A stretch of 31,099 nucleotides of DNA from a virus: positions 1 to 31,099 of IMG/VR virus record IMGVR_UViG_3300046167_000361; one strand, written 5' to 3'. This document shows positions 29,963-31,099 of the stretch, piece after piece. The notes below the pieces were generated by a model. That model saw nothing but the letters and a program-made list of their open reading frames with translations, was not told the origin of the DNA and ran no database searches. Position 1 is the first letter of the stretch. Every line of letters begins with the position of its first letter. Position numbers and translations under genes: made by a program.

Positions 29963-30276
29963 TCCTTTGTGTAATTATAACCTGCAAAGGTATGAGCACC
30001 ATTGCCGTCTGTTACTATTTCTTTTGACCTCCAACCATATGGCTCGTCAAGTTCTCCATTCTCATCTGTAATCAAATCTTTTTGCCACAATACATCAACC
30101 GAGTACATATCGCTAAAAACTGCCTCTGTAACTATCTCCTCATTTTCATCAAACGTAGGCTCCTCAATCACAATAAAACCCAACTCAACAAAAACGTGTC
30201 TTGAATCTAAATCCTCAATTCTTTCGTGCGCTTTTTCTTGCGTTTCAAACTCGTATTTTTTAAATATATGTGTCAT
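29959..30276 (-). CDS. 105-residue acidic hypothetical protein
   Basis: MTHIFKKYEFETQEKAHERI, DSRHVFVELGFIVIEEPTFD and GWRSKEIVTDGNGAHTFAGY. Alpha/beta with acidic middle. Similar short proteins stand after fibre genes in Bacteroidota phages; no function known. ATGA overlaps both sides. Confidence 0.6.
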   Translation of the reverse strand: MTHIFKKYEFETQEKAHERIEDLDSRHVFVELGFIVIEEPTFDENEEIVTEAVFSDMYSVDVLWQKDLITDENGELDEPYGWRSKEIVTDGNGAHTFAGYNYTKE

Positions 30277-31099
30277 ACGCTTGTCAATTCATTCATTTGG
30301 CTATCTGACAGTAATTCGTCAAAAACCATAACCTCTTTTATATGTCCATTAAAACAATGGTCTTCCTCTGGTCTACCAAAGATTATTTTTTCCAAAGCAT
30401 TATCATTAAACGTAGCAGAACTTGGTGGTGTTGTTTCTTTAATCTTTTGTCCGTTTACATACAAAGTATGCAACCCCTCTTGCCAACGAAATGCAACTTT
30501 AATAAACTCGGTTTCATCGCCCTCAAATATGCCAATAGTATCGTAAACCTCTGATGAGTTTTTAACATATTTGGCTCGTATCTGATTTGGTCCTTCCTGC
30601 ATAGTACCCTATCGAAATTCTATCAGCAGTTCCTGTTCCGTATATGTTTATTCTATTTAGTACACCACCTAAATTTTCTGTACCCATAGCGTACTCGCCA
30701 TACAATACACCTTTTTTGCTATTGATGTAATTAGATACGTTTAGTTTTTTAGTAGTCTCTGCGTTTCTTGTTACTATACTACCCAATGTTGGTATGTATG
30801 AAGTCGGACTTAAATTTCCGTCGCCTAAATCACGTTTTTCAACTTGACCACCATAAGCATAAATATAAGTTTGTCCGTCTCTTGGTATGTAATCATCTCC
30901 GTTGTCTTCGGCTAATCTAACTCCACAATTATAAGTGCCACTTGTACTTAAATTGTAAAAAACAGATATCGCACATCTGTACCAACCATTTGGGTATTGT
31001 TCAATAAATACATTGTTTGTATTTCTATTTCCTACAGCTCCATTTTCTAAATCAAAAAAAGCATAAAACACACCATTCGGTGCAGTCATTTGTAACTTA
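30273..31099 (-). CDS. Tail fibre/adhesin, C-terminal part with LamG-like domain, one frame break
   Basis: The frame is open from the window edge (KLQMTAPNGVFYAFFDLENG) and reaches 30562; the rest continues in another frame from about 30600 to 30273. Removing one G in CAGGAAGGACC (about 30590-30598) joins RISIGYYA to EGPNQIRAKYVKNSSEVYDT. The first part has VFIEQYPNGWYRC and LSPTSYIPTLGSIVTRNAET, the pattern of phage head/tail fibre domains. The second, about 100 residues, is LamG/concanavalin-like: TEFIKVAFRWQEGLHTLYVN, FGRPEEDHCFNGHIKEVMVF. It binds a host surface sugar. It is probably the continuation of the gene at 1-395. It ends as ATGA with the next gene. Confidence 0.7.

Noticed and set aside
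1-31099. tRNA genes, CRISPR arrays, insertion sequences, integrase and attachment sites
   Set aside because: None could be recognised by eye; no spaced repeat arrays, no transposase or recombinase motifs. A tRNA scan was not possible.

Overview
The window looks like an almost complete genome of a small, tailed, non-contractile (siphovirus-like) phage of a Bacteroidota host, probably a flavobacterium. Every convincing gene is on the minus strand, so transcription runs from high to low coordinates. The host call rests on three things: strong AT richness; at least nine promoters of the Bacteroidota type (TTG, 19-20 bases, TAnnTTTG/A) with no classical -35/-10 boxes; and virion proteins of kinds I know from Bacteroidota phages. 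No integrase, CI-like repressor, tRNA or CRISPR array is visible, so a lytic life style is likelier, but its absence is not proof. Everything was read by eye; no database search was run.

Layout in transcription order. (1) 31099-28131: C-terminal part of a LamG-type tail fibre, small virion and accessory proteins, a T7-lysozyme-type amidase, small basic proteins and a three-helix-type holin. (2) 28128-20425: early/replication region made of short units, each with its own promoter and often a terminator: NinG-like HNH protein, single-strand-annealing candidate, a protein with an SSB-like acidic tail, a DnaB/RecA-fold helicase, a sigma-70-like factor, two PD-(D/E)XK nuclease-like proteins, a RecE-like exonuclease and a stand-alone DnaA domain IV protein. 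(3) 20401-17562: ParB-like protein, GT-A glycosyltransferase-like protein, small and large terminase, as one overlapping operon. (4) 17463-15260: a cassette of small genes with several early-type promoters. (5) 15162-7458: tail genes ending with the tape measure. (6) 7423-3672: XkdF-like protease, scaffold-like protein, major capsid protein and tail-tube-like protein. (7) 3525-3253: one gene with its own promoter and terminators, a moron-like insertion. (8) 3151-1: portal, head-tail connector and the N-terminal part of a tail fibre. The two fibre pieces at the window ends look like two parts of one gene, so the molecule is probably circular or circularly permuted.

Two signals cut across the whole window. 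First, a motif CGTTATA[C/G]A lies 3-6 bases upstream of the ATG of the lead genes at 20401, 15162, 7423 and 3151. Two of these follow directly after terminators, and two share an identical 26-base block. It is a good candidate for a late promoter or leader, and the phage encodes a sigma-like protein that might read it. Second, six genes or gene parts carry seven apparent one-base frame breaks, mostly in G runs, with the protein continuing cleanly in another frame. This points to sequencing indels, to base modification disturbing the read, or in one tail gene to programmed -1 frameshifting. The ParB/glycosyltransferase pair next to the terminase makes a DNA hypermodification hypothesis worth testing.
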